DNA from: Primulina eburnea
Taxonomy: Eukaryota; Streptophyta; Magnoliopsida; Lamiales; Gesneriaceae
Direction: 5' to 3'
NCBI RefSeq assembly: GCF_022965805.1
Contig: NW_027330861.1
Coordinates: 1 to 64,000, forward strand
Length of the DNA: 64,000 nucleotides
A program made the translations under genes and the position numbers. Under the pieces are notes generated by a model. It was not told where the DNA came from. It searched no databases and saw only the letters and a program-made list of their open reading frames with translations. Below are positions 46,311 through 56,483 of the stretch, piece after piece. Within the stretch, counting starts at the first letter, position 1, and each line of letters starts with the position of its first letter.

Positions 46311-48238
46311 TTGAATGTAGATCAGGTAGTGTGTATATGTTAAATTCAATACAGAATGATATTGAATATACAGAATAATACATACCGAATTGAAAGAATT
46401 GAATATTTGAAGATTGTAGTGAATATTCTGAGAAATAGGATTATTGTATACAGAAATTATTCAGATAAGAATTCCGCTTGAAACAGATTGTATTCAGAGT
46501 AAATGAGATCTGATGTTAGTATACAGATTGACTTTGATACAGTTGAGATTGCAATCAGTGACAGATAAGATATCGATATTAGAAAGGTCAGAAATTTCAG
46601 AAATGTCAGAATTGTCAGAAATGTATTATGTCTGATTTGACAGATTATCTTATTCGATTATTGCTTTATATCTGCAGTGTATTGTTATTGTTCTAAATCA
46701 GTATTCGTGATATCTTGTATTGGTTGGGGAGCATATTATATTGGCAGATGATATATAGCAGTTGATCATAATGGCATGAACATTTGATTGATTTGTCAGA
46801 ATCGATAGTATTGTTAGAACTTACAATCCTATATATTGACTAGATTAGTATAGATTAGTGTTATTCTGAATCAGTATTGATACAGATTTTATGAACCGTT
46901 GAGAGTATATACAGTTCAGCTTGTATCAGAGATGAATTCGAGAATTTCAGCAGTTCAGAAACGTGATCAGAGTGGTCAGAACAGTATTTCGATAATCAGC
47001 GCAGAGTATCGGTCAGAGAAACAGATATGTGATTTTGTGGTCTGTATTAGACTGATTGTGTCATGATGTCAGAATGTTACAGAATTGTATAACAGAATTG
47101 ATATTGATAGTCAGAGCCGAATACCAGGTAGGTATTTTTTTCTTTACTTTATGTTATTAACTGATTTGGTTATATCGAGTCTGAAATCACAGATAGTGTC
47201 AGAAATGCATTGTAGTGGATTCAGTGTTCATTTTGCTGACTGAGAATGTATGAGATTCGAACAGACAGGTACGATATAGGAAGATTAGATCAGTCGTGAC
47301 AGAATTTGTGCAGAAATGTTGGCAGAAATTGTACTGATACGTCTGAATCGCTAACAGAGAATACAGAAAGAAAGAAATCAGAAGATTTATTACAGACTTA
47401 GTATATTTTTGATTCGACATGGGGAGTATATTTAGATGAATTTCGTAATAAGATTATCCCAATATTTTCAAGATTAGGATATAATATGATTATGATTGAC
47501 AGATTGTTCAATCTATATCTATTAGTTTGTACAAGATGATGTACAAACAGAACCAAATGACACAGATTGATGTCAGAACATAGTCAGAGTGACTAGAATG
47601 TAGAAGTAGACTATATCAGATTGTGATTGTGATTAAGTTTGCAATTATGGCAGACCATACCATAAGTTATTTTGCAGATTATTCACAGATTGAAAGACAG
47701 TCAGAGTGTATGATCCAGATATTGGAAGATATCCAGAGAACTGTGATGCTGGATGTTAGCACTAATTGATATGACTTATTATCACTGCGTGACAGTAACT
47801 ATCAGCTTATCAGATGGGTAATGAGATAGTTATAGGCAAGACAGTATATGGTGAATACTACAGATTTCGTTTGAAGAAAATTCAAAGGAAGATAAAGATA
47901 GTCAGAATGAACAGATTGAAGAAACCAACGTCGGATGATGACGATTGGTATTTGAAGCTGAAGATGGTATATGTCCTTGATTGGGATAAACAGACTGGAT
48001 AACACTATTGGCATTGGGTTGTTATGAACTGTGATTGGTTTATACGGATGTTGTATAACTAACATGGCAAGATTGATTTTGTCAGAGTTACTTAAAGAAG
48101 TATTATGATAGCATACTTCATGAATTCGTATTCCAGATGGGGATCAGGGAGTTGAGTTTTGATTTAAACTCTAGTATACATTTCTTCTCGTATATCTCTA
48201 AATTGATTGTTTATGAGTTCGAGGACGAACTCAGATCT
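46311..48238 (+). other. Internal region without recognisable pol
   Basis: About 1.9 kb, A/T-rich, dense in short motifs such as tcagaa (a run at about 46586-46630) and cagatt. I see no RT, RNase H or integrase motif in any frame; the longest ORFs are under 100 aa. Only the end (ttcgaggacgaact before the PPT) matches the same position in the other Tekay-like element. It may be very decayed pol or filler sequence. Confidence 0.6.
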
Positions 48239-48251
48239 AAGAGGGGAGAAA
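48239..48251 (+). other. PPT of the gag-only element
   Basis: aagaggggagaaa immediately before TGTAATGCCC. Confidence 0.9.
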
Positions 48252-48613
48252 TGTAATGCCCAAGAATTATAGAATTGATAAACCAAGATTGTTAATCTTC
48301 GTTAATGTAAGACTCGAAAGATATGAGAATGCATGACATGCAATGAGGGAAGAAAGATTTGAGAAACCAGGTGTTGCATGATCAGAAAACTAGAATTTAG
48401 AAGTTGCACAACCGCACCCGCGGTGCTAGCACGACCGCACCCGCGGTGCATGTGCAGAAAATTAAGTACAAATCCCGTAGACACACCGCACCCGCGGTAT
48501 TAGACGGAGCGCACCCGCGCTGAGGACACCGCACCCGCGGTCTTGCAAGAAGCGCACCCGCGGTCTGAGCTGCCGAGAGAATAGCTAGGATCACCGCTTG
48601 AGCGCACCCGCGC
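48252..48613 (+). repeat. 3' LTR of the gag-only element, left part
   Basis: The first 362 bp of the 3' LTR, up to and including the TSD cgcgc (48609-48613). It contains the hairpin cluster from 48411, with one more unit than the 5' LTR. Confidence 0.92.
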
Positions 48614-50691
48614 TGTTAGAGTAGGTGCACGTCGAGCCAAGTGTTGGCCGACTGTTCACGATGAAACTCTTTGTATAAACAATCTTTATTTTAATAATAT
48701 TTGAATTTATTAATTTGGCGCATCTTTATCTTTATACCCATGCTAGTTGCATAGATAAAGTCCTTGAATATACAAATAGTAGAAAGAATATGAGATGCTC
48801 ATATGATGAGTATCATGAAACTCATATTTGGAATACTGTATATTCTAAACTGTTCCTAGTCGATTCAGCCGCCACTAAGAAGGATAAAGGCCGCTCGAGT
48901 TAGAGACTAGTATCTGCGATGTGAGTACCATGTTTCATTGGTAGGGGACATTGTGATGTCCGAGCATGCAGATAGGTGCTCCTTGTAGAGTGCACTGAAC
49001 AACCCTCTATAAAGGACTTTCCAAGTGGTTCTCACTTATCGAGTGGAAACGTCCTAGTTTATGGTTGTACACCATTAGTCCTTATGACCCGGGACAACAT
49101 TGAGACTCTATGTGCTAGCGTTCCACTTTGACTTGTTTACCGACTCTTTTGGGGTCATTAGGTGGCAAGATTGGGTGTTACGGCGAAACATATAGGAGTC
49201 GATGCATTGTAGTCGGGGATTCACCGCTTACCTACGGGTATGGATATCCTATGTGTTTTTCATGTATGTGTGGGTTGAAATCTCTGATCAGAGTATGGTG
49301 GTAATTATGAAAGGGTTTCATAGATTACACCATCGATGCAACCACGACATGACACATAGTATCGATTCATTGACAACTCTCGATATACCAATAGTTGTCG
49401 AATCGGTCGGGATATATGAGCTGAAGGGACCGTACTGTACGCTAACCATAATTGAATGGTTCTTGCAGGCACTATCATGTGATACCTAGGGAATCACGTA
49501 AGCGATGCTGCTAGGCGTTTAACGTGATTGGTTGGGTACTATCAGACTTGAGTTCTGACGTTCTTACTATCAAGGAGTTGATAAGTAAGAATGGAGCAAT
49601 TGGGGTATGCTCGTATAAGGACATGTTTAGTCCGAATCACATTGAGATGTGAACCCACGGCTAGTTGTATCAATGAACCATTGAGGGCCACACAAGTACT
49701 TGCTTAGTAAATCCCGAAGAGAAGTAAAATAGTTCAATGTGTTGAACGGCTTATAAATGTGTTTATAAGCGTAAAGAAAATTAGAAGTATGACTTCTATG
49801 AGAGAAATATAAATTTTAATTTATGGAAGTGTTCCTAAGATTAAAATTTGGCCAAGTAAATAATGTAGTTGAAAATTGTGATTTTCATAAACATTGTTGT
49901 GGACTAAATTAAATTAATTCAAGTGTTGAATTAATTAAACACTAGTGGACCTAGTAGAGTCTAAATAATTAAATTAATTCAAGTGTTGAATTAATTAAAT
50001 AATATTGAGTCTTGTAGAGCTCAATTTAAATAATTATTTAACTAGTGGGACTTGAGTAAAATCAAGTAGTATTTAATTAATCTCAAAAATGTTTGAGATA
50101 ATTAAAATTTAGTCTATGGTTTTTAATGTGTTAAAAACCATATAATATATGTGAGACATGCTAGGGTTTGCATGCTTGGGAGGTGAAGAGGTGTGGAATA
50201 TTTTTGATTAAAAAATTGCAAAGGCATGCAACTTTTCTCCCAACTTTTCCCACACCCAAGACTAGACTTCACTACTCACTCTTCCCTCCTCACTTGGCCG
50301 AAACTTCAAGGTATTTCTCTCTCAAATTTTTCTTTCCTTTGTTCTTCATTTTCTTGGAGAAAAATTCTTCTCTTTGATAAATCTTCAAATATTTCTAGTG
50401 CAATATTTGAAGGGGTTTACAAAGCTAAGTGGTGGGCCTAATTCTTGGAGGATTGGAGGTGGAAGCTTGTAGACTTATCTTGCCAAGAAGAGCTTAGTTG
50501 CTAGCAACTAAGTTGGAGCCATCATCAACTTCTTGAAGTTGATAGGTAAAAATCCTAAATCATCCTATGCATGGTTTTAGTTTATTTGTAAATATTGCAC
50601 AAAAAACAATGAGGGGGCCGAAAATTTGTCTCAAAAATTTTTGTTTTTCGCTTCCGTTGCGTTTCCGGCCTCCGTAACCGGTCCGCTTTCA
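48614..50691 (+). repeat. 5' LTR of the copia element
   Basis: 2,078 bp from TGTTAGAGTAGG to GGTCCGCTTTCA. ORFs of 60-95 aa inside occur identically in the 3' LTR and are not genes. Contains two close copies of aattaattcaagtgttgaat at about 49910-49990. Confidence 0.95.
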
Positions 50692-50693
50692 AG

Positions 50694-50705
50694 TGGTATC
50701 AGAGC
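50694..50705 (+). other. Primer-binding site (initiator tRNA-Met)
   Basis: TGGTATCAGAGC, two bases after the 5' LTR. Confidence 0.92.
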
Positions 50706-50818
50706 TAAGGTTACGGTTTTTGTGTAATATTTGCATAATATTATGTTGAGATCGATTTCTAACCGTTTGATATTTTTTTTGTGCAAGAAAACTCAAGGGC
50801 CGAAAATTTGAAGAAAAA

Positions 50819-50851
<33 letters not shown>

Positions 50852-52536
50852 ATTTTTCGGGCAGCATGTTGCTGCCCGAGGGCTGCCCGAGCTGCCCTGA
50901 AATTTCGGGCAGCAAAGGGCAGCCCGAGGGGCTGCCCGAATAAGTCCAGCTTTCAAAATAAAAAAAAAAAAATTTTTTGTTGTTGCCGGAATCCGGCGAC
51001 GGAGCTCCGGCGACGGCGATGACGGCTAGGGTTTCCAAAAGTGTTTTGGACAATCTTAGTGTCATGGGCCTTGAGATGTTGGGCCATTGGATGGCCAACA
51101 TAATTTGTGAAATTTAAATGGGCCTAAATATTTTTGGTGAAAAATGGTTTTTGGGCCCTTAAGTTTAAATTTACAATTGTTGCACATATTTTCTCATAAA
51201 ATAAATAATTGAAGTAGGACTTTAATTATTTATAGTAAATTGTGATTTACAAGTAATTCGATTATAAATAAATTAATTTGAAAGTACACAAAGGTGTTTG
51301 TATACTTTGTTGATTTAATTTATAATTGTGGCGGTTAGTGATTGGATCAAGATATATAATATTGGATCAATGAATTATAGTGATAATTGATTGATGGTGT
51401 ATGATATGTGATATTATGCATGAAGGATGATCAAAAGCCCAAGCCCAATTTGCTAGGTGTATGCTAGGATATTTGTGTTGTATGATTGTAATAATTATCA
51501 ATTTATAAAGTGGGCTTGGTTTATGGCCCGTTCCCACCCCATGAGATGTATCCCTATGTGCCATGGATATTTAATTGTAAATATTAGAATAGGGGAAGAT
51601 CAAGATTGGAAGATGGTGGCCTTGGTGATTATGAAGATCGAAGACATGTAATATTGGATGCTAATGTAATAATTTAGTTGCATTGCATCCCTGCATTTAC
51701 CCTAGGATTGGACCTAGGCCCGTGTTTGGCTCACACGGGCCATTAGTTTTGGGGCGATTGATCATCCTTGTACTGTTTTCTATTTATAATATATGCATGA
51801 TATGTTATAAATAATGAGTATGTGCGTTATTATTATTATAATAACAAAGTTGCATGAATCCGGCAAACATACGATCAAACATGGCGAGCTTTTAAAATAA
51901 AATTAATGATGAGACCTTTCAAAATTAAAAACCCTCATTTTGAATAAGATTCAAAATTAATATCAAGTCCGAAAAGGGGAATTATAAATTTGTTTATAAT
52001 TTCCTTGTCTTCCATCGACAATGGATGCATGATGAACGCTACCCGTACTCGGGGCTCGGCTCATATTATTGGGGAGCCTTGGGTGCCGGAAAGCTGTGAC
52101 ATCCATTGACATTGTGATGTGAACTACGTGGAACTCCCATGATTTCGGCTCATATTATTGAGGGAACTCATGGCGACCGTCCATTAAGGTTCAATATCGA
52201 TGGGTTAGGCTTGACACGTAAAGATGAACGACGTCATATTATTGGGTCCTAATCAAACGTGAGACAAAAGTATACGTAGAGGGTTGCATGGCGATGTAAT
52301 TGGAAACTACCTTTTAGGAATTGTGATGGCCGATATTATTCGGGATCACAATTCGCTAATTGGACCTTACGTACCTTCTGAGGAAAGTGTTTCCCGTTTT
52401 CACTAGAGGGTAGTGAAAATGTCAAAACAGTGGGAGCGATTATTTATAAAGTAAAAGTCCAAACTTTATATCTTATTAAATATTTTAAAATAGTCATTAA
52501 CATTTATCTGTTTTACTTTTCAGTACAATCTTTGAC
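50706..52536 (+). other. Long untranslated leader of the copia element
   Basis: About 1.8 kb between PBS and gag without a credible ORF. It contains an A-run of nearly 40 bases (to 50849), a GC-rich hairpin cluster of gggcagc and gctgccc arms (about 50857-50940), and four copies of a catattattgggg-like motif at about 52058-52345. Long structured leaders of this kind can hold packaging signals, but nothing here proves that. Confidence 0.75.
50857..50940. repeat. GC-rich hairpin cluster in copia leader
   Basis: Alternating gggcagc and gctgccc arms, at least three potential stems, just after the A-run. Confidence 0.75.
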
Positions 52537-55500
52537 ATGTCATCAATTCGCAACCCGTTTTCGGTCATTCTCGAAAAACACATTCTAACCGGACCAAACT
52601 ATATCACTTGGCTAAGAAATTTAAAGATTGTCCTAAACTCGGAGAAGATCGCATATACACTTACTGAGGCGCCCCCTGCTGAGGCTCCTATAGGCTGCAC
52701 TCCTGAGGAATTGCAGACCTACAAGGATTGGTGCGACCATGACTTGAAGGCGAAGTGTTATATGCAGGCTTCGATGAACGATGAGCTACAAAGGCGATTC
52801 GAGGATGCTAAGAATGCTGCTGACATTCATATGCACCTCAAGGAGCTCTTCGGTGAGCAGACTCGGCCTTTGAGGCATGCCACAGTGAAGGAGCTCATCA
52901 CTTTACGCATGCGAGATGGGACTTCGGTCCATGAGCATGGCCTAAAGTTGATTGGGCTCGTGGACAAGCTCGTGGGCATGGATTTGATCTTGCCATCCGA
53001 GTTGACCACGGATGTGCTACTGTTGTCACTGCCTAGCTCTTTCGATCCTTTTGTCGTGAACTTCAATATGAACAAGCTCGAGCCCAGCCTTGAAGAGTTG
53101 GTGAACATGCTTGTGACCTTTGAGTCCACGATCAAGAAGGAGAAGCCGGTTCTTTATGTGGGCTCTTCATCTGGCACGAAGACCGGTCCACCTGGGAAAG
53201 GAAAGAAGCGTTCTTTCAAGCGTCCCAAGAAGAGCGAGCCCTTGAAGAGGCAGACTCCGAGTCCCATAGTGGCAGCCGCGCCAGCCAAGGCTGAAAAGAC
53301 TGTTGACATCTGTCACCACTGCAAGAAGCCTGGACATTGGAGGCGTAACTGCAGGGAATATCTTGCGCAGAAGGGTTCTGCCAAAGGTATGTTCTACATT
53401 GAAGTGAATATCTCTATTAACTCTACTTCTTGGGTATTGGATACCGGCTGTGGCTCACATCTCTGTAATGATTTGCAGGTGATGGGAAGAAGTAGGAGGC
53501 TCCGAGAGGGTGAGACCTTCCTGAGGATGGGCAATGGAGCAAGGGTTGCTGCCAAAGCCATAGGAGATGTTTATTTATGTTTGAACAATGATTTTAATTT
53601 GGTTTTAAGAGATGTTTTGTATGTACCAGACTTGGTTAAAAACATTATTTCCATTTCTATGCTTGATATTGATGGATATTCTTGTTTATTTGGCAAAGGT
53701 GTTTGCAATATTTACAAGAATGAATGTTTAGTTGGTACCGGTGAACTTGAAAACAATCTCTACACCTTAAAATTAAAAGATATTCCACTTAACAATGTCC
53801 AAACGATAACAACAACAAATAAGCGCAAACAAGATACTCTTAATTCGGCACAATTATGGCATGCTCGATTAGGTCATATATCCCTAAGAAGGATGAACAA
53901 GCTAGTGGGAGTTGGCATGTTTGATATGTCTGATATTAACGCTCTCACGACTTGTGAATCCTGTCTGAAAGGAAAGATGACCAAAATTCCCTTTAAGGGC
54001 CATGCGGAGCGAGCCAAAGGGTTATTGGATTTGATCCATACCGATGTGTGCGGTCCGCTTAGCATCACCACTAAGCATGGACATGCCTACTTCATCACCT
54101 TTACCGATGACCATTCGAGGTATGGGTATGTGTATTTGATGAAATACAAGTCTGAAGCCTTTGAAAGGTTCAAAGAATTCAGAAGTGAAGTAGAGAAGCA
54201 ATTGGGACGAAGCATCAAGACACTTCGATCGGATCGAGGTGGTGAGTACTTGAGTGCCGAGTTCCAAGAGTATCTTAGAGAGAATGGGATTCTCTCGCAG
54301 TGGACTCCGCCCGCTACACCACAGTTGAATGGTGTTTCGGAGCGTCGTAACCGGACTTTGATGGACATGGTTCGGTCTATGATGGGGTTCACAGAGTTGC
54401 CGCCATCCTTTTGGGGATATGCGCTTGAAACAGCGGCAATGTTGTTGAACAATGTCCATACAAAGGCAGTTGACAAGACTCCATATGAGATATGGATGGG
54501 TAAGCCTCCCAAGTATTCTTATCTAAGAATATGGGGGTGTCCTGCTTATGTGAAGCAGACAGTGGGAGATAAATTGGATAGTCGATCCATTTTATGCTAC
54601 TTTGTGGGATATCCAAAGAATTCAATTGGATATTACTTCTATCATCCCCAAGAAACAAAGGTGTTTGTTTCTAGGAACGCAACCTTTTTGGAAAAGGAAT
54701 TTCTATTGGATAGAAAAGGCGAGATGATAGAACTCGAAGAGGTTCGAGAGACACCCACAGTTGTAGAACCCACACCCGAGAAGCCAAGTGAGGAGATACA
54801 AGCTCCTAGAAGAACCGAGAGAGTCTCGAGACCACCTGTGAGGTATGGTCTGCTTCTTGAAGAGGGCCATGATGAGCCTAATCTTGGATGTGATCCAAGG
54901 ACCTTCAAGGAAGCGTTATCTGATGCCGATTCATCCAAATGGCTTGAAGCAATGGAATCTGAGATGAATTCCATGCATTCGAACCAAGTGTGGAATCTCG
55001 TGGATCCACCTGAGGGAATTGTTCCCATAGGGTGTAAATGGATTTACAAGAGGAAACTTGGGGCGGATGGGAAGGTATTGACCTTCAAGGCGCGACTGGT
55101 AGCAAAAGGGTATACTCAAAGGCAAGGTGTTGACTATGAGGAAACCTTTTCTCCAGTTGCGATGTTCAAGTCCATTAGGATTTTGCTAGCCATAGCTGCA
55201 TGGTATGACTATGAGATATGGCAGATGGATGTCAAGACTGCCTTCCTTAATGGGGATATTAAGGAAGAGATTTACATGTCTCAACCTGAAGGGTTTACAT
55301 CTATCGGAAGTGAGCATATGGTATGCAAACTTCAAAGATCTATTTATGGTCTTAAGCAGGCATCTAGGAGCTGGAACCTCAGATTCGATAGTACAATCAA
55401 AGAGTTTGGTTTTACTAAGAATCCTGAGGAACCCTGTGTGTATAAGAAGGTCAGTGGGAGTGCTGTGACATTCCTTGTTCTTTATGTTGATGACATTCTA

Positions 55501-56469
55501 CTCATTGGGAATGATGTAGGAATGTTGCAATCAACAAAGATATGGTTAGCAAGTAAGTTCTCAATGCAGGACTTGGGTGAAGCATCTTTTGTATTGGGAA
55601 TACAGATCTATAGAGATAGATCAAAAAGATTGCTTGGTCTCACCCAGTCCACATACATTGATACCATCGTGAAGCGGTTCTCGATGGATGAGTCCAAGAG
55701 AGGACATCTACCAATGTGTCATGGCGTGTCCCTATCCAAGTCTATGTCTCCCAAGACTGATGCAGAGATAGCGGCGATGACACGAATTCCGTATGCTTCG
55801 GCTATTGGTAGTATCATGTATGGGATGATATCTACACGTCCTGACGTGGCATTTGCACTAAGTGTAGTGAGTAGATATCAATCCAACCCTGGTCTTCCAC
55901 ACTGGAAAGCTGTGAAAGACATCCTCAAGTATTTGAGAAGGACCAATAAGTTGTTCTTGGTCTATGGGGGTGGAGAACTAAAATTGGAAGGCTATACCGA
56001 CTCTAGCTTCCAAAGCGATGTTGATGACTCGAAGTCAACCTCCGGATTCATATTCATGCTCAATGGTGGTGCTGTCTCTTGGAAGAGTTCCAAGCAAGAC
56101 AGTACTGCGGATTCCACCACTGAGGCAGAATACATTGCTGCATCGGCTGCAGCAAAGGAGGCTGTTTGGATTAGGAATTTCGTCCAAGAGTTGGGCGTCA
56201 TTCCAAATGGAGTTGCTCCTATCCCGGTGATGTGCGACAACACGGGAGCCATAGCTCAGGCGAAGGAGCCAAGGTCTCATCAGAAGTCCAAACATGTATT
56301 GAGAAAGTACCACATCCTCAGAGAGATCGTGGAACGAGGAGAAGTGTCGATCGACAAAGTCGGCTCCGCAGATAATGTTGCTGATCCACTAACCAAGCCT
56401 TTACCAGGACCATCATTCGAGAAGCATCGCGAATCAATGGGTCTAAAGTATATGGGTAGTTGGCTCTAG
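52537..56469 (+). CDS. Ty1/copia gag-pol polyprotein (intact)
   Basis: 1,310 codons, uninterrupted, in copia order. Gag comes first (GPNYITWLRNLKIVL near the N-terminus) with a CCHC knuckle at 259-272 (CHHCKKPGHWRRNC). The protease has DTG at 302-304. The gag-pre-integrase and zinc domain has H442, H447, C473 and C476. The integrase core has D503 (HTD), D566 (RSD) and E602 (VSE), spaced D-x62-D-x35-E. RT covers about 820-1070 with YVDD at 983-986. RNase H has D1155 (YTDSS), TTEAEY and VMCDN, and the protein ends GLKYMGSWL. All catalytic residues I looked for are present. Translation makes particle protein and all replication enzymes from one reading frame; after reverse transcription in the particle, integrase inserts the DNA in the nucleus. 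The Met at 52537 is the first in frame and fits the family N-terminus. Confidence 0.96.
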   Translation: MSSIRNPFSVILEKHILTGPNYITWLRNLKIVLNSEKIAYTLTEAPPAEAPIGCTPEELQTYKDWCDHDLKAKCYMQASMNDELQRRFEDAKNAADIHMHLKELFGEQTRPLRHATVKELITLRMRDGTSVHEHGLKLIGLVDKLVGMDLILPSELTTDVLLLSLPSSFDPFVVNFNMNKLEPSLEELVNMLVTFESTIKKEKPVLYVGSSSGTKTGPPGKGKKRSFKRPKKSEPLKRQTPSPIVAAAPAKAEKTVDICHHCKKPGHWRRNCREYLAQKGSAKGMFYIEVNISINSTSWVLDTGCGSHLCNDLQVMGRSRRLREGETFLRMGNGARVAAKAIGDVYLCLNNDFNLVLRDVLYVPDLVKNIISISMLDIDGYSCLFGKGVCNIYKNECLVGTGELENNLYTLKLKDIPLNNVQTITTTNKRKQDTLNSAQLWHARLGHISLRRMNKLVGVGMFDMSDINALTTCESCLKGKMTKIPFKGHAERAKGLLDLIHTDVCGPLSITTKHGHAYFITFTDDHSRYGYVYLMKYKSEAFERFKEFRSEVEKQLGRSIKTLRSDRGGEYLSAEFQEYLRENGILSQWTPPATPQLNGVSERRNRTLMDMVRSMMGFTELPPSFWGYALETAAMLLNNVHTKAVDKTPYEIWMGKPPKYSYLRIWGCPAYVKQTVGDKLDSRSILCYFVGYPKNSIGYYFYHPQETKVFVSRNATFLEKEFLLDRKGEMIELEEVRETPTVVEPTPEKPSEEIQAPRRTERVSRPPVRYGLLLEEGHDEPNLGCDPRTFKEALSDADSSKWLEAMESEMNSMHSNQVWNLVDPPEGIVPIGCKWIYKRKLGADGKVLTFKARLVAKGYTQRQGVDYEETFSPVAMFKSIRILLAIAAWYDYEIWQMDVKTAFLNGDIKEEIYMSQPEGFTSIGSEHMVCKLQRSIYGLKQASRSWNLRFDSTIKEFGFTKNPEEPCVYKKVSGSAVTFLVLYVDDILLIGNDVGMLQSTKIWLASKFSMQDLGEASFVLGIQIYRDRSKRLLGLTQSTYIDTIVKRFSMDESKRGHLPMCHGVSLSKSMSPKTDAEIAAMTRIPYASAIGSIMYGMISTRPDVAFALSVVSRYQSNPGLPHWKAVKDILKYLRRTNKLFLVYGGGELKLEGYTDSSFQSDVDDSKSTSGFIFMLNGGAVSWKSSKQDSTADSTTEAEYIAASAAAKEAVWIRNFVQELGVIPNGVAPIPVMCDNTGAIAQAKEPRSHQKSKHVLRKYHILREIVERGEVSIDKVGSADNVADPLTKPLPGPSFEKHRESMGLKYMGSWL

Positions 56470-56472
56470 TGC

Positions 56473-56483
56473 AAGTGGGAGAT
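56473..56483 (+). other. PPT of the copia element
   Basis: aagtgggagat directly before TGTTAGAG, the usual copia arrangement. Confidence 0.92.

Noticed and set aside
47814..48002. Small ORFs in the gag-only element as an extra gene
   Set aside because: No recognisable domain and no support beyond a 60-aa open frame in A/T-rich sequence.
49202..49489. 95-aa and other ORFs in copia LTRs
   Set aside because: They occur identically in both LTRs only because the LTRs are copies; they lack any recognisable domain and overlap regulatory sequence.
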